Shown: positions 50,022-58,277, counted from the first letter of the stretch. The stretch is 64,000 bases of DNA from Pseudomonas sp. NFR16 (GCF_900108875.1 NZ_FNYJ01000003.1:83969-147968); one strand, 5' to 3'. Program-made: numbers and translations. The notes: generated from the sequence alone by a model not told the origin.

Positions 50022-50773
50022 AGTCCGCCTGTTTGATGACCGCCGTTTTGGTGTTCACCAGCGCCGCTGCGCAGGCGACGGTTTCGCTGTCGGGCACGCG
50101 TCTGATATTCGATGGCAGGTTCAGGGAAGCCTCTGTGGATGTCAGCAATCGCAGCGATGCTCAGGTGTTGATTCAGGCCTGGCTGGCAGATGGACGTGTT
50201 GGGGAGTCGGGCGCGGCAGACCTGCCGTTTGTCCTCACGCCGCATCTGGCGCAGCTGCCCGCACAGGGCAAGCAGACGTTGCGCGTGCTGTACGAAGGCG
50301 TCGGGATGCCGGCGGATCGTGAGTCGTTGCTGCATTTGTTCGTGCTGGAAATCCCTCGCCGCAGCCAGGCCGCGCAGCAATTGAGCATCGCCGTGCGGCA
50401 GCGCATCAACGTGTTCTACCGTCCGGCCGGTTTGCCTGGCGATCCCGCCGATGCCGCGCAGATGCTCACGTGGCAGCGGCAAGCGGGCGGCGAACTGTCT
50501 GCGCGCAATCCGACGCCGTATCACGTCTCGCTGCAAAACGTGCGTGTCGACGGCGTTGAAATCAGCGACTACCAGCTCCTGCCACCGTTTTCGGAGATTT
50601 CGCTGCCGCTTCCAGCGCGTGTTGTCGGCGACGGCATGCAGCGAAACCTGTCTTTCAAGGCGCTGACGGACTACGGCGGCCAGCGCGATTACTGCGGCGC
50701 ATTGCCGGCGCAAGGCGCGTTGAACGTGCCACTGATCAGGCCCGATTCTCACTCACTCAAAGGGAAGTGCTGA
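50018..50773 (+). CDS. fimbrial periplasmic chaperone (PapD/FimC family), second
   Basis: A 251-aa periplasmic chaperone with a signal peptide ending AQA. TVSLSGTRLIFDGRFREASV and the signature LSIAVRQRINVFYRP parallel the first chaperone but clearly differ in sequence, so it is a paralogue rather than a recent duplicate. It sits between the usher (4-base overlap) and the adhesin gene (2-base gap). It may be dedicated to the adhesin. Confidence 0.92.
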   Translation: MKSACLMTAVLVFTSAAAQATVSLSGTRLIFDGRFREASVDVSNRSDAQVLIQAWLADGRVGESGAADLPFVLTPHLAQLPAQGKQTLRVLYEGVGMPADRESLLHLFVLEIPRRSQAAQQLSIAVRQRINVFYRPAGLPGDPADAAQMLTWQRQAGGELSARNPTPYHVSLQNVRVDGVEISDYQLLPPFSEISLPLPARVVGDGMQRNLSFKALTDYGGQRDYCGALPAQGALNVPLIRPDSHSLKGKC

Positions 50774-50775
50774 CC

Positions 50776-51759
50776 ATGACGTACAGATCCGTTACCCGAT
50801 GGTGTCCGATAGTGCTGATGACAGCGTTGTTGCCTGTCTCTGCCGCGGCCATGACCTGCACAACCCAAGGTGCAGGCGAATTCATCCTCCGCGCTGACTT
50901 GAGCAGCACTGTCGCGATCCCCGCCACGCTGCCCGATGGCACGGCGGTCTGGCGCTCCGAGCGTCTGAGCGTCGCGGTCGAATGCGCTAAGGAAGAAGTC
51001 GGCGGGCCAGAGGACGTCTTCCTTTATCTGAACCCGGAGAACATACAGATCGGTCAGGGCATTCGCGCAGGGCTGACAGTTGGTGGGGTCGACTTCCTCC
51101 AGACCTCTGGGCGCATTCCCACGCATCAGACGGCGCCCGCCTGCAAGGACGCGAGCACCCGTTGCCCAGCTGTCTCGTTCAACTTGCCTTTTACCGTGTT
51201 CATCGAGAAATACGGGCCGACCCCGCCATCCGGCATCGCCAGCGACGTGCGCGACTTCAGGATGTTTCAGGTTGACGGCACAACTGGCCCCAATCCAGTG
51301 CCCGACCGCAACCTCAATTACCTCATCAATAACCTGTCGGGGCTGCGCTTCGTGGCCTGTGACGCTGAGCTGCGGGTCATGCCGGAGACGATTGACTTCG
51401 GTGACGTGGCCATCGCCAACGTGAGGGTGGGCGAGGTCGCGACGTTCCAGCGGTTTGCCTTGGCCACCAGCCGTGTCTGTGATTCGCCGTTCAGCCTCAA
51501 TGCGCGGCTCACGCCGGTATCGGGCGTGCTGTCGGGCGACGTGCTGGTGCCCGTCAACAACGACAGCGTCGGCATCCGCATCACGAACGCGTACGACAAC
51601 ATGCCGGTGCGATACAACGAGCCGTTTCACTTGAATGACCTGCTGGATGGGAACTACTCGGCCACTGCTGATTTCAAGGCCGAATTGATCTGGCAGACGC
51701 AAACGCCACAGCCTGGTCCCTTTTCTGCGGAAGTGATGGTCGATCTGTTCTACAAATAG
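50776..51759 (+). CDS. two-domain fimbrial tip adhesin candidate
   Basis: A 327-aa secreted protein with a signal peptide ending SAAA (about residue 25). The N-terminal half (to about residue 180) contains several cysteines (MTCTTQGAGE, VECAKEE, ACKDASTRC) and no pilin motif. The C-terminal half is pilin-like, with VMPETIDFGDVAI and the ending AEVMVDLFYK. This is the layout of a lectin-plus-pilin tip adhesin, and the last position in the cluster supports that. The receptor is unknown. Confidence 0.75.
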   Translation: MTYRSVTRWCPIVLMTALLPVSAAAMTCTTQGAGEFILRADLSSTVAIPATLPDGTAVWRSERLSVAVECAKEEVGGPEDVFLYLNPENIQIGQGIRAGLTVGGVDFLQTSGRIPTHQTAPACKDASTRCPAVSFNLPFTVFIEKYGPTPPSGIASDVRDFRMFQVDGTTGPNPVPDRNLNYLINNLSGLRFVACDAELRVMPETIDFGDVAIANVRVGEVATFQRFALATSRVCDSPFSLNARLTPVSGVLSGDVLVPVNNDSVGIRITNAYDNMPVRYNEPFHLNDLLDGNYSATADFKAELIWQTQTPQPGPFSAEVMVDLFYK

Positions 51760-51872
51760 CCGCGCGCATTCGGTCTTCTGCCTGAGGCAGGCGCAGAATG
51801 ATTCGGGTATGCTGCGCGGCTTCGGGTGCCGCCCGACTTTTTCCTCGACCGCTTCAAGCTTCCGGAGCCTTC

Positions 51873-52109
51873 ATGACGACCCCCGAACCTACCTCAGCGC
51901 CTGACCTCGATGTCGAACCGGTCGAGGGCAACGTCGTTTCCGAGCAGGCCCGGCCAGCGATTCCGGCGTTCAGTTTTCCGTTCAAACCGGGGCAGCTTGC
52001 CCAGGCCAGAAAGGATCAGCCGTACTACCAGAAGTCCAACAAATCCAGCCACGAAAAGCGGCCAGGCGCAGCTCCGGCGGGCACGCGTCGTTCGATGGGC
52101 AAGCGCTGA
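51873..52109 (+). CDS. small conserved Pseudomonas protein of unknown function
   Basis: A 78-aa protein without a signal peptide. The N-terminal half is acidic and proline-rich (MTTPEPTSAPDLDVEPVEG) and the C-terminal half is basic (YYQKSNKSSHEKRPG, RRSMGKR). It is probably disordered. Start at 51873 follows CGGAGCC at a reasonable distance. It is convergent with the GlxA-type regulator, 15 bp apart. I recall similar short proteins in other pseudomonads, but no function. Confidence 0.6.
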   Translation: MTTPEPTSAPDLDVEPVEGNVVSEQARPAIPAFSFPFKPGQLAQARKDQPYYQKSNKSSHEKRPGAAPAGTRRSMGKR

Positions 52110-52124
52110 TTCGCGAGCGTCCGG

Positions 52125-53087
52125 TCAGCCCTGTTTGCGAAAGCTGTCGCGGTATTGTGTGGGCGTCACGCCCAGACGCTGGGTGAAAATCAGGCGCATG
52201 CGCGCGGCGCTGCCGAATCCACAGTGATACGCCACGGCTTTGATCACCATTTCACTGCCCTCCAGCAAGTGTCGGGCGGCGTCGATTCTGGCTCGCTGGA
52301 CGAATTCGGCCGGGGTGATTTTGGCGTCTCGAGCGAACACTCGCGCAAACGTGCGCGGGCTCATGGACACCACTTGCGCGAGTCGTTCCACCGAAAACGG
52401 TTCGCTGATGTGCTCCATCACGTAACGCTGGATGGTTGCAACGGGGGAGTCATCATCTGCCGAGGCGCTCAGGTACGGACTGAACTGCGATTGTCCGCCC
52501 TGACGTTGAGCGACCACCAACAGACGTTTCGCCACAGCCAGCGCGATCGCCGATCCATGATCCTGCGCGACCAGCGCAAGCGCCATGTCGATGCCTGCCG
52601 TGACCCCCGCGGACGTCATCATCGCGCCGTCGCGCACGTAAATGCGGTCAGGTTCGACCCTCGCTTCGGGAAACAGATCGGCCAGTTGTTGCGCATGGCT
52701 CCAGTGCGTGGTGACCTGCTTTCCATCCAGCAGACCGGCATGCCCGAGCACGAACGCTCCCGTGCAGATCGAGCCGAAACGTCCCGCCAGCGGCGTGGCT
52801 TCGCGCAACCAGGCGGTCAGCTCGGGCATCTCGGCACCCTCGGGAAGCAACGGGCCGCCGGGCACCAGCAGGATGTCGAAGGTTTTTGGCGCATCGGCCA
52901 GGGAATACTGCGCGCCCAGCGGCATGCCATTAGAGGCGACGATGGGGTAGGGCGTTGCGCCGATGGTGGTCATCCGGTAGCCATCGCCTTGTGCGACGTA
53001 GCGATTGGCCTCGGCGAACACATCCAGGGGACCGGCCACATCCAGCGACTGGACATCAGGGAACAGCACGATCGCGACGCTTCTCAT
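52125..53087 (-). CDS. GlxA family transcriptional regulator (DJ-1/AraC)
   Basis: A 320-aa regulator. The N-terminal DJ-1/PfpI-like domain (residues ~1-190, FPDVQSLDVAGPLDVFAEAN, GSICTGAFVLGHAGLLDGK) probably senses a small molecule. The C-terminal AraC helix-turn-helix pair (EPFSVERLAQVVSMSPRTFA, AVAYHCGFGSAARMRLIF) binds DNA. ATG 53087 is preferred over the adjacent TTG. No cognate metabolic operon is beside it, so its target is unknown. Confidence 0.88.
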   Translation of the reverse strand: MRSVAIVLFPDVQSLDVAGPLDVFAEANRYVAQGDGYRMTTIGATPYPIVASNGMPLGAQYSLADAPKTFDILLVPGGPLLPEGAEMPELTAWLREATPLAGRFGSICTGAFVLGHAGLLDGKQVTTHWSHAQQLADLFPEARVEPDRIYVRDGAMMTSAGVTAGIDMALALVAQDHGSAIALAVAKRLLVVAQRQGGQSQFSPYLSASADDDSPVATIQRYVMEHISEPFSVERLAQVVSMSPRTFARVFARDAKITPAEFVQRARIDAARHLLEGSEMVIKAVAYHCGFGSAARMRLIFTQRLGVTPTQYRDSFRKQG

Positions 53088-53096
53088 CAATGAATC

Positions 53097-53846
53097 TCAG
53101 GCGCTTTGCAAAGGGATGAACATATAGCGCATCGCCTCTTCTGTCTCCAATAGCGCGCCTGCTTGTTGCAAGTGCAGCGTCGCGGCCTCGCCTGTCACGC
53201 GGAAACGCCACACGGCTTCGCTTGCAGGCAGTGCGCCAGTCTGCAGGCGTGAAACGGCTGCCGCAAAGGCGTCCATGTCGGGCAGGCAGGCAACGAAACC
53301 GTTGCCCTTGAGCGCTGTGGTCTGGAGTCCCAACGCTACGCAGATCGCCTGCTTGCGGGCAATGTCGTCGCGATCTGCCTGGCGCGATCGTTCGATCAAC
53401 GCCAGCAGCTGTCGGTCAACCAACTGGCCGCCGACGATCAGATCCGGCCCCCGTGTCCAGGCCTCGGCAGGACAATCTTTGGCCTGCGGGCGAAGCGGAA
53501 TGTGCGGATTGATCTCCATGGGATAAATGCGGCACACCAGCGGACGACGCTCATAAATGCGGCAGAGATTATCAGCGTCAAGATTTCGGCAACGACCAGC
53601 GTTGTAGGCCGCGAAGGTGATGGCCACCAGCGCCTGCGCTTTGCCGCTGCTGACGGGGTGCGAGCGCCGGGAGGCGTGAGTGACCTGCTCCGGTGCAACA
53701 CCGTAGCCATTGGCCAGGAATGCTTCGGTCAGAATGATCACCGAGCCGCCGTCAGCCGCCCACTGCGCGGCCTCGGCCAGTGTCAGGGGCACGTGATGAT
53801 CGGTGCAGCATTTGCCGCAGCCGACGCAGGAAAACTGTGTATCCAT
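53097..53846 (-). CDS. YkgJ family cysteine-cluster protein
   Basis: A 249-aa soluble protein with the N-terminal cysteine cluster CVGCGKCC (Cys5, 8, 11, 12) and a second set GRCRNL, NLCRIYERRPLVCRIYP. These are the metal-binding positions of the YkgJ (zinc- or iron-binding) family. Function is unknown. The start at 53846 puts the cluster at the N-terminus as in the family, though the ribosome site is weak. It ends 10 bases before the GlxA regulator gene in the same direction. Confidence 0.82.
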   Translation of the reverse strand: MDTQFSCVGCGKCCTDHHVPLTLAEAAQWAADGGSVIILTEAFLANGYGVAPEQVTHASRRSHPVSSGKAQALVAITFAAYNAGRCRNLDADNLCRIYERRPLVCRIYPMEINPHIPLRPQAKDCPAEAWTRGPDLIVGGQLVDRQLLALIERSRQADRDDIARKQAICVALGLQTTALKGNGFVACLPDMDAFAAAVSRLQTGALPASEAVWRFRVTGEAATLHLQQAGALLETEEAMRYMFIPLQSA

Positions 53847-53883
53847 GGGAAGAAACAGTCCGCCAATCCAAAAAGAATGAAGC

Positions 53884-53922
53884 AAGACCTGAGCGGAAAA
53901 GCCGTCACCACGGCCAGGTCTT
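53884..53922. terminator. hairpin between the small periplasmic gene and ykgJ
   Basis: AAGACCTG (53884-53891) pairs with CAGGTCTT (53915-53922); Ts follow on the plus strand and a weaker T-rich stretch on the minus strand. It probably ends the leftward transcript of the small periplasmic-protein gene. Confidence 0.55.
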
Positions 53923-53968
53923 TTTCAAATTGGCGGAAAAGGCAGCAAGTTATGCGCCATCGGTCGGA

Positions 53969-54295
53969 TTATTTCTTGGGCGGCGTGGTGACGTTGTCCC
54001 ACTCAGTGATCAGCGCTTTCTTGTTCTTTCGGTCGTACAGGCAGAGCTCTGTGCCGATTTTATTCTTCATGAACGCCTGTTTGTACTGGCCTTTGATCAG
54101 CAGCGCGTTGTAACCCACGCTGTCATCGAACGCGGCATCGGCGCCCGCAGGCTTGGCATTCTTCAATGAACTGGCCGCAACGCAGCTGTCGACCAGAGTT
54201 TTGTTGAAGTCTTTCCAGGCGTCAGGGCTGGATGCGCTGGCCTGACCTGCAGCAGCGGTGAGGGTGAGCAGCAGGGCGGCAGTGAGTTTCTTCAC
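53969..54295 (-). CDS. small periplasmic protein of unknown function
   Basis: A 108-aa secreted protein. GTG at 54295 has GGAG six bases upstream and opens a standard signal peptide (M)KKLTAALLLTLTAAAGQASA. The mature ~88 residues contain two cysteines (VDSCVAASSL and TELCLYDRKN), which may form a disulfide, and a lysine-rich tail. An upstream in-frame ATG at 54307 is an alternative. I do not recognise the family. Confidence 0.65.
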   Translation of the reverse strand: MKKLTAALLLTLTAAAGQASASSPDAWKDFNKTLVDSCVAASSLKNAKPAGADAAFDDSVGYNALLIKGQYKQAFMKNKIGTELCLYDRKNKKALITEWDNVTTPPKK

Positions 54296-54341
54296 AGCAT
54301 TCTCCATTGTCGTTATCGGTGTGACTGCGACTTGGAGTGGC

Positions 54342-54803
54342 TTAGCGCGGTTCGAGTTCGCGGCGCTGCACATATTGCATGCCGGCGCGCTCGTACAATC
54401 GGCGAGCGGCGAGGTTGCTTTCCATCACCTTCAGGTCCACATGGCCCTCGCGCCGCTGGGCGAAGGCCGCGAATACCACGCCGAGCAGCGAATGCCCGAT
54501 TCCGCGCTGCCGGGCGCGGGGATGCACCACCAGATTGCGAATGAATGCGCTGGTCCAGCAGTGGGCGACGGCAACAATCCCCAGGGCATCTTCGAGCACG
54601 AAACACAGCTGCCGATCGCACTCAGGATCATGGTCGAACGCGTCGAGCCATTGACTGAAATCCAGCACCCGACCGCCGCCCTGTGCCTGGCCCAGCACCA
54701 GCAGTTGGTGAACGGCTTGGGCATTTGTGGCGCTGAGGCCTGACCGCCGTACCGTCCCAGGCAGTTCAGGCACGTCGAGTGGCTGGCCCAGTGGGCGTCG
54801 CAT
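54342..54803 (-). CDS. GNAT family N-acetyltransferase
   Basis: A 153-aa acetyltransferase. The acetyl-CoA-binding motif A is visible as NLVVHPRARQRGIGHSLL (Q/RxxGxG/A form), followed by motif B VMESNLAARRLYERAGM. The substrate is unknown. The start is uncertain: ATG 54803 gives a complete GNAT domain, TTG 54806 adjoins it, and ATG 54890 would overlap cheV by 46 bases. It follows cheV on the same strand, probably in the same transcript. Confidence 0.82.
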   Translation of the reverse strand: MRRPLGQPLDVPELPGTVRRSGLSATNAQAVHQLLVLGQAQGGGRVLDFSQWLDAFDHDPECDRQLCFVLEDALGIVAVAHCWTSAFIRNLVVHPRARQRGIGHSLLGVVFAAFAQRREGHVDLKVMESNLAARRLYERAGMQYVQRRELEPR

Positions 54804-54844
54804 CAACCAGTAATGCGCAGTGGACGCATCGTCAGGCGCAGGTT

Positions 54845-55741
54845 TCAGATCCCTTGCGCTTGGACCGTGCGCGCAGCTTCGATCAAGCATCGTGTCAGCT
54901 CAGGCGAGGAGAACTTGGTCAGAACGGCGTTGGCGCCTGCGGCCTTGGCCTTTTCGGCGTTCATCGCGCTGTCCAGCGACGTGTGCAGCAGTACGTAGAG
55001 TTCCTGAAAGTCAGGCGTTTCACGCAGTGTGCGAGTGAAAGCATAACCGTCCATTTCCGACATTTCGATATCGGACACCACGACGTTGATCTGCTGCGCG
55101 GTGCCCTGCAGGTCAAGCAGGTGGTCAATGGCCTCGCGGGCACTGCGCGCGGTGTGACACTCGATGCCCAGATTGCGCAACGTAATGACCGACTGTTGCA
55201 GCGCAACCTGACTGTCGTCGACCACCAGAATGCGCGCATTGGCCAGCACCTCGACGTCTTCAGCGCTTAGCTCGGCGGGTTCTGCGACGATCTGCGCAGG
55301 CGAGATGCCGTGAATGACTTTTTCGATATCCAGTACCTGCACCAGCGTGCCATCAACCTGAGTCACGCCGGTGATGAACGACTTATTGCCGGAGCCAAAT
55401 GGCGGCGGGCGGATATCGGTCGTGAGGCAATGGACGATCTTGCTCACCGCCTGGACATGCAGACCCTGCTTGGAGCGGCTCACGTCCGTGACGATCAGGC
55501 AGCCACCGTCCGGGTCCAGCAGCGGTCGTTCACCGATTGCGCGGCTCAAGTCGATCACCGACAACGAGTTGCCGCGCAGCGTCGCAACGCCTTTCACGTG
55601 CGGATGCGACTCGGGCAAACGGGTGAGGGGAGGGCAGGGGATGATCTCGCTGACCTTGAGCAGGTTGATCGCCATCAGCTTTCCGCTGCGTAACGTGAAC
55701 AGCAGAAGCGAGAGTGAATCTGCGCGGACGTTTTTGGACAT
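54845..55741 (-). CDS. cheV: chemotaxis protein CheV
   Basis: A 298-aa coupling protein joining a CheW-like domain (residues ~8-150, LLLFTLRSGKLMAINLLKVSE) to a CheY-like receiver (ILVVDDSQVALQQ, phospho-acceptor Asp224 in VVSDIEMSEMDGY). It links chemoreceptors to CheA and allows adaptation by phosphorylation. The gene stands away from other che genes. It is divergent from the flavohaemoglobin gene, with a 290-bp gap. Confidence 0.93.
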   Translation of the reverse strand: MSKNVRADSLSLLLFTLRSGKLMAINLLKVSEIIPCPPLTRLPESHPHVKGVATLRGNSLSVIDLSRAIGERPLLDPDGGCLIVTDVSRSKQGLHVQAVSKIVHCLTTDIRPPPFGSGNKSFITGVTQVDGTLVQVLDIEKVIHGISPAQIVAEPAELSAEDVEVLANARILVVDDSQVALQQSVITLRNLGIECHTARSAREAIDHLLDLQGTAQQINVVVSDIEMSEMDGYAFTRTLRETPDFQELYVLLHTSLDSAMNAEKAKAAGANAVLTKFSSPELTRCLIEAARTVQAQGI

Positions 55742-55875
55742 ATGAACCTTCTGTCATGCATGTCTGTTTGCCGGTAGAGGTGCAAACAGCGTTCGATGAC
55801 GGTTTATCGACCCACTCAAGTCAGGCTTTAACCTCTTTTGATGCGCTTGCTCTTGAAGGCCCCTTCGAGACCAAG

Positions 55876-55886
55876 GTCAAAATGAC
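55876..55886 (+). promoter_or_regulatory. NorR/FhpR-type box 1
   Basis: GTCAAAATGAC fits the GT-N7-AC core recognised by NO-sensing sigma-54 activators of the NorR/FhpR family. First of three such boxes upstream of hmp. Confidence 0.65.
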
Positions 55887-55895
55887 CTGTAGTCA

Positions 55896-55906
55896 GTCTT
55901 AATGAC
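55896..55906 (+). promoter_or_regulatory. NorR/FhpR-type box 2
   Basis: GTCTTAATGAC, GT-N7-AC, starts 20 bp after box 1. Confidence 0.6.
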
Positions 55907-55921
55907 AGCATCGTATAGATG

Positions 55922-55932
55922 GTCAAAATGAC
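55922..55932 (+). promoter_or_regulatory. NorR/FhpR-type box 3
   Basis: GTCAAAATGAC, identical to box 1, starts 26 bp after box 2 and about 40 bp before the sigma-54-like promoter. Confidence 0.65.
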
Positions 55933-55972
55933 TCCTAAAGGATAAGCCATTGATATTGAAAGAAAAGTGTTC

Positions 55973-55988
55973 TGGCACGCTTCCTGAT
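55973..55988 (+). promoter_or_regulatory. sigma-54-like promoter of hmp
   Basis: TGGCACG-N4-CTGAT has a perfect -24 half (TGGCACG) and correct spacing to a weaker -12 half (consensus TTGCW; the invariant C is A). It lies 44-59 bp before the hmp start, downstream of three activator boxes. Confidence 0.6.
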
Positions 55989-56031
55989 AAGTAACAGACA
56001 TTCTTTATCAAAAGAGTCTCAGGAGTGCATC

Positions 56032-57213
56032 ATGTTGACTGCTTCGGATCGTGCCATCGTCAAATCCACCGTCCCGCTGCTGGAAAGCGGCGGCGAAGCG
56101 CTGACGACTTACTTTTACAAAAAGCTGCTGACCCGGTACCCCCAGGTGCGGCCCTTGTTCAATCAGGCGCATCAGGCCAGCGGCGACCAGCCTCGTGCCT
56201 TGGCAAACGGCGTGCTGATGTATGCACGCCACATCGATCAGCTTGAGCAACTGGGCGATCTGGTTGCAAAGATCATCAACAAGCATGTGGCCTTGCAGAT
56301 CCTCCCGGAACATTACCCATTGGTGGGCGAGTGCCTGCTGGAAGCCATTCGTGAAGTGCTCGGCGCTGAAATCGCCACGGATGAGGTCATCGCAGCCTGG
56401 GGCAAAGCCTACGGACAATTGGCCGAGATCCTGATTGGCGCCGAGAAAACCATCTACGACGAGAAGGCGCTGGCGCCCGGCGGCTGGCGCGGCGCGCGCG
56501 AATTCAAGGTGGTGGCCAAAGTGCCGGAAAGCGCCGAGATCACCTCATTCTACTTCGCACCTGCGGATGGTCAGCCGATCCTTGCTTTTACGGCCGGTCA
56601 GTACATCGGCATGCAGCTGTTCCTGGACGGTGAGGAAATTCGCCGTAATTACTCGCTGTCGGCACTGGCGGGCAACAATCAGTACCGCATCAGCGTCAAG
56701 CGCGAACCGGGGGGACGGGCGTCCAACTACTTGCACGACAACGTGAAGGTGGGCGACAGCATCAATCTGTTCACACCGTCGGGCGAGTTCACGCTGGCGC
56801 ACAGCGACAAACCGCTGGTGTTGATCAGCGGCGGCGTTGGAATCACCCCGACTATAGCGATGCTCGAAGCGGCGGTGGCCACTGAGCGTCCGATCCACTT
56901 CATTCACTGCGCGCGCAACGGATCGGTGCACGCATTCCGTGACTGGATCGAAGACATGGCTGGCAAGCATCCTCAACTCAAACGCTTCTACTGCTATGCG
57001 GAGGATGACGGCAAGAGTCCGGCAGCCCACGCCATCGGCATGCTGGATCAGGCGCGACTGGAGCAGTGGCTGCCAGAGAATCGCGACGTCGACGCCTACT
57101 TCCTCGGGCCGAAAGGCTTCATGGCGGCAATGAAACGTCAATTGAAGGCCGCGGGCGTACCGGATGGGCAGGCGCGTTACGAGTTCTTCGGTCCGGCATC
57201 AGCACTGGAGTGA
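56032..57213 (+). CDS. hmp: flavohaemoglobin (NO dioxygenase)
   Basis: A 393-aa cytoplasmic enzyme that oxidises nitric oxide to nitrate with O2 and NAD(P)H. The globin domain (1-140) has Tyr29 at B10 and the proximal haem ligand His85 (INKHVALQI). The FAD domain includes RNYSLSA, and the NAD domain includes ISGGVGITPTIAMLEA and the C-terminal FLGPKGFM. AGGAG precedes the ATG. Three NorR-type boxes and a sigma-54-like promoter lie upstream, but no regulator gene is adjacent. The gene symbol fhp is used in P. aeruginosa. Confidence 0.95.
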   Translation: MLTASDRAIVKSTVPLLESGGEALTTYFYKKLLTRYPQVRPLFNQAHQASGDQPRALANGVLMYARHIDQLEQLGDLVAKIINKHVALQILPEHYPLVGECLLEAIREVLGAEIATDEVIAAWGKAYGQLAEILIGAEKTIYDEKALAPGGWRGAREFKVVAKVPESAEITSFYFAPADGQPILAFTAGQYIGMQLFLDGEEIRRNYSLSALAGNNQYRISVKREPGGRASNYLHDNVKVGDSINLFTPSGEFTLAHSDKPLVLISGGVGITPTIAMLEAAVATERPIHFIHCARNGSVHAFRDWIEDMAGKHPQLKRFYCYAEDDGKSPAAHAIGMLDQARLEQWLPENRDVDAYFLGPKGFMAAMKRQLKAAGVPDGQARYEFFGPASALE

Positions 57214-57217
57214 CTGG

Positions 57218-57358
57218 CTGCGACAAATGGACGCATGCTTCTATATATAGAAGGAGGTTCGGCGGCACAGGCATGTCTGCGACAAAAAGCCGCACGCTTC
57301 TATATATAAGAAGAAATTCTGCGTCCGGATGTCGCTGTGGCAAACGGTCGCAGGCTTC
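57218..57358 (+). repeat. degenerate ~59-bp tandem repeat with AT-rich palindromes
   Basis: Three units start at 57218, 57277 and 57335 with CTGCGACAAA, CTGCGACAAA and CTGTGGCAAA. Units 1 and 2 share a CGCA-x-GCTTCTATATATA block; unit 1 contains the perfect palindrome CTTCTATATATAGAAG (57238-57253) and unit 2 a one-base-longer version (57297-57313). Unit 3 keeps CGCAGGCTTC but lost the AT part. This lies directly downstream of hmp in a 427-bp gap before dsbB. No coding sequence was seen in the rest of that gap. Confidence 0.75.
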
Positions 57359-57640
57359 GGTGTGCGCAGGCTCGAGAGCAAGGTTTTGCAGCAAGCGGTT
57401 TCTCGTGAGGAGCTCTGCCTGGAGCGTTAATGTTCGGGTAATGCAGGCGTGGTCAACATCGCGCCTGAAAAAATGGCTCGGCTCGTTGACCGGTGGTGGC
57501 ATGAGCATCATGCGACCGGATTATCCGGCAGTGAGCGGGGCGATGCGACGATGGTAGAATTGCCGGCTTTCCGGACCGTCCCGGCCCGCAACAATACGCA
57601 TCCGTCGATCCGGATGGACTCCAATTCAAAGGGTATGTGA
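57359..57640. other. non-coding leader region of dsbB
   Basis: About 280 bases between the tandem repeat and dsbB. Short reading frames on both strands lack ribosome sites or Pseudomonas-like codon bias. The dsbB promoter must lie here; no strong consensus was recognised. Confidence 0.5.
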
Positions 57641-58150
57641 ATGACTGACAAGATGTTTTACCTGCGGCGTGAGAAGCAGTTTCTGGTTCTGCTCGGCATC
57701 ATCTGCCTGGCGCTGATCGGTGGAGCGCTGTACATGCAGGTGGTACTGGGCGAGGCGCCTTGTCCGCTGTGCATCCTTCAGCGGTATGCGTTGCTGTTCA
57801 TCGCCGTCTTCGCGTTCATCGGCGCTGCCATGCCGGGGCGTCTGAGTCTGACGATCTGCGAGCTTCTGGTGACCCTGAGTGCAGTGGGCGGCATTGTTGC
57901 GGCCGGGCGTCATGTCTACATCCAGACGCATCCGACCGAGAGCTGCGGCATCGATGTGCTGCAACCCATTGTCGATGGATTGCCGCTCGCGTCGCTGTTT
58001 CCGCTCGGATTTCAGGTCGCTGGCTTCTGTGAGACGCCATATCCGCCAGTTTTCGGACTTTCGCTGGCGCAATGGGCGCTAACGGCTTTCGTTCTCACAG
58101 TTGTTCTGGTACCGGTGGGTATCATTCGTAACCGGATGAAAGCGCGCTGA
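57641..58150 (+). CDS. dsbB: disulfide bond formation protein DsbB
   Basis: A 169-aa inner-membrane protein that reoxidises DsbA and passes electrons to quinone. Four membrane helices are seen. The redox pairs are Cys41-Cys44 in CPLCILQR and Cys102-Cys130 in the second periplasmic loop. Placement upstream of the quinol oxidase operon is notable, as ubiquinone is its electron acceptor, but the two are probably separate transcripts. Length is standard. Confidence 0.94.
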   Translation: MTDKMFYLRREKQFLVLLGIICLALIGGALYMQVVLGEAPCPLCILQRYALLFIAVFAFIGAAMPGRLSLTICELLVTLSAVGGIVAAGRHVYIQTHPTESCGIDVLQPIVDGLPLASLFPLGFQVAGFCETPYPPVFGLSLAQWALTAFVLTVVLVPVGIIRNRMKAR

Positions 58151-58175
58151 TAACAAAGTGTTGCATAAAAAACTG

Positions 58176-58201
58176 CCCCAAAATCCTTAAGAATTTCGGG
58201 G
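58176..58201 (+). terminator. imperfect hairpin after dsbB
   Basis: CCCCAAAATCCTT pairs with AAGAATTTCGGGG (two mismatches). A T-tract is absent, so it is a weak terminator candidate. Confidence 0.4.
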
Positions 58202-58277
58202 CTATTGACCTGTTTCAGGGTGCGACATAAGACCGCATTTTTACGGATTCGGAAATTAACTGTTGCGCAGAAACTCA

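Noticed and set aside
57218..57358. CRISPR array
   Set aside because: Only three degenerate units with diverging sequence and similar spacers; no cas genes in the window.
57119..57511. 130-aa minus-strand reading frame between hmp and dsbB
   Set aside because: Covers the hmp 3' end and the tandem repeat, with no ribosome site and no coding-like third-position bias.
57449..57640. 63-aa frame ending one base before dsbB
   Set aside because: Considered as a leader peptide, but there is no ribosome site and no recognisable sequence feature.
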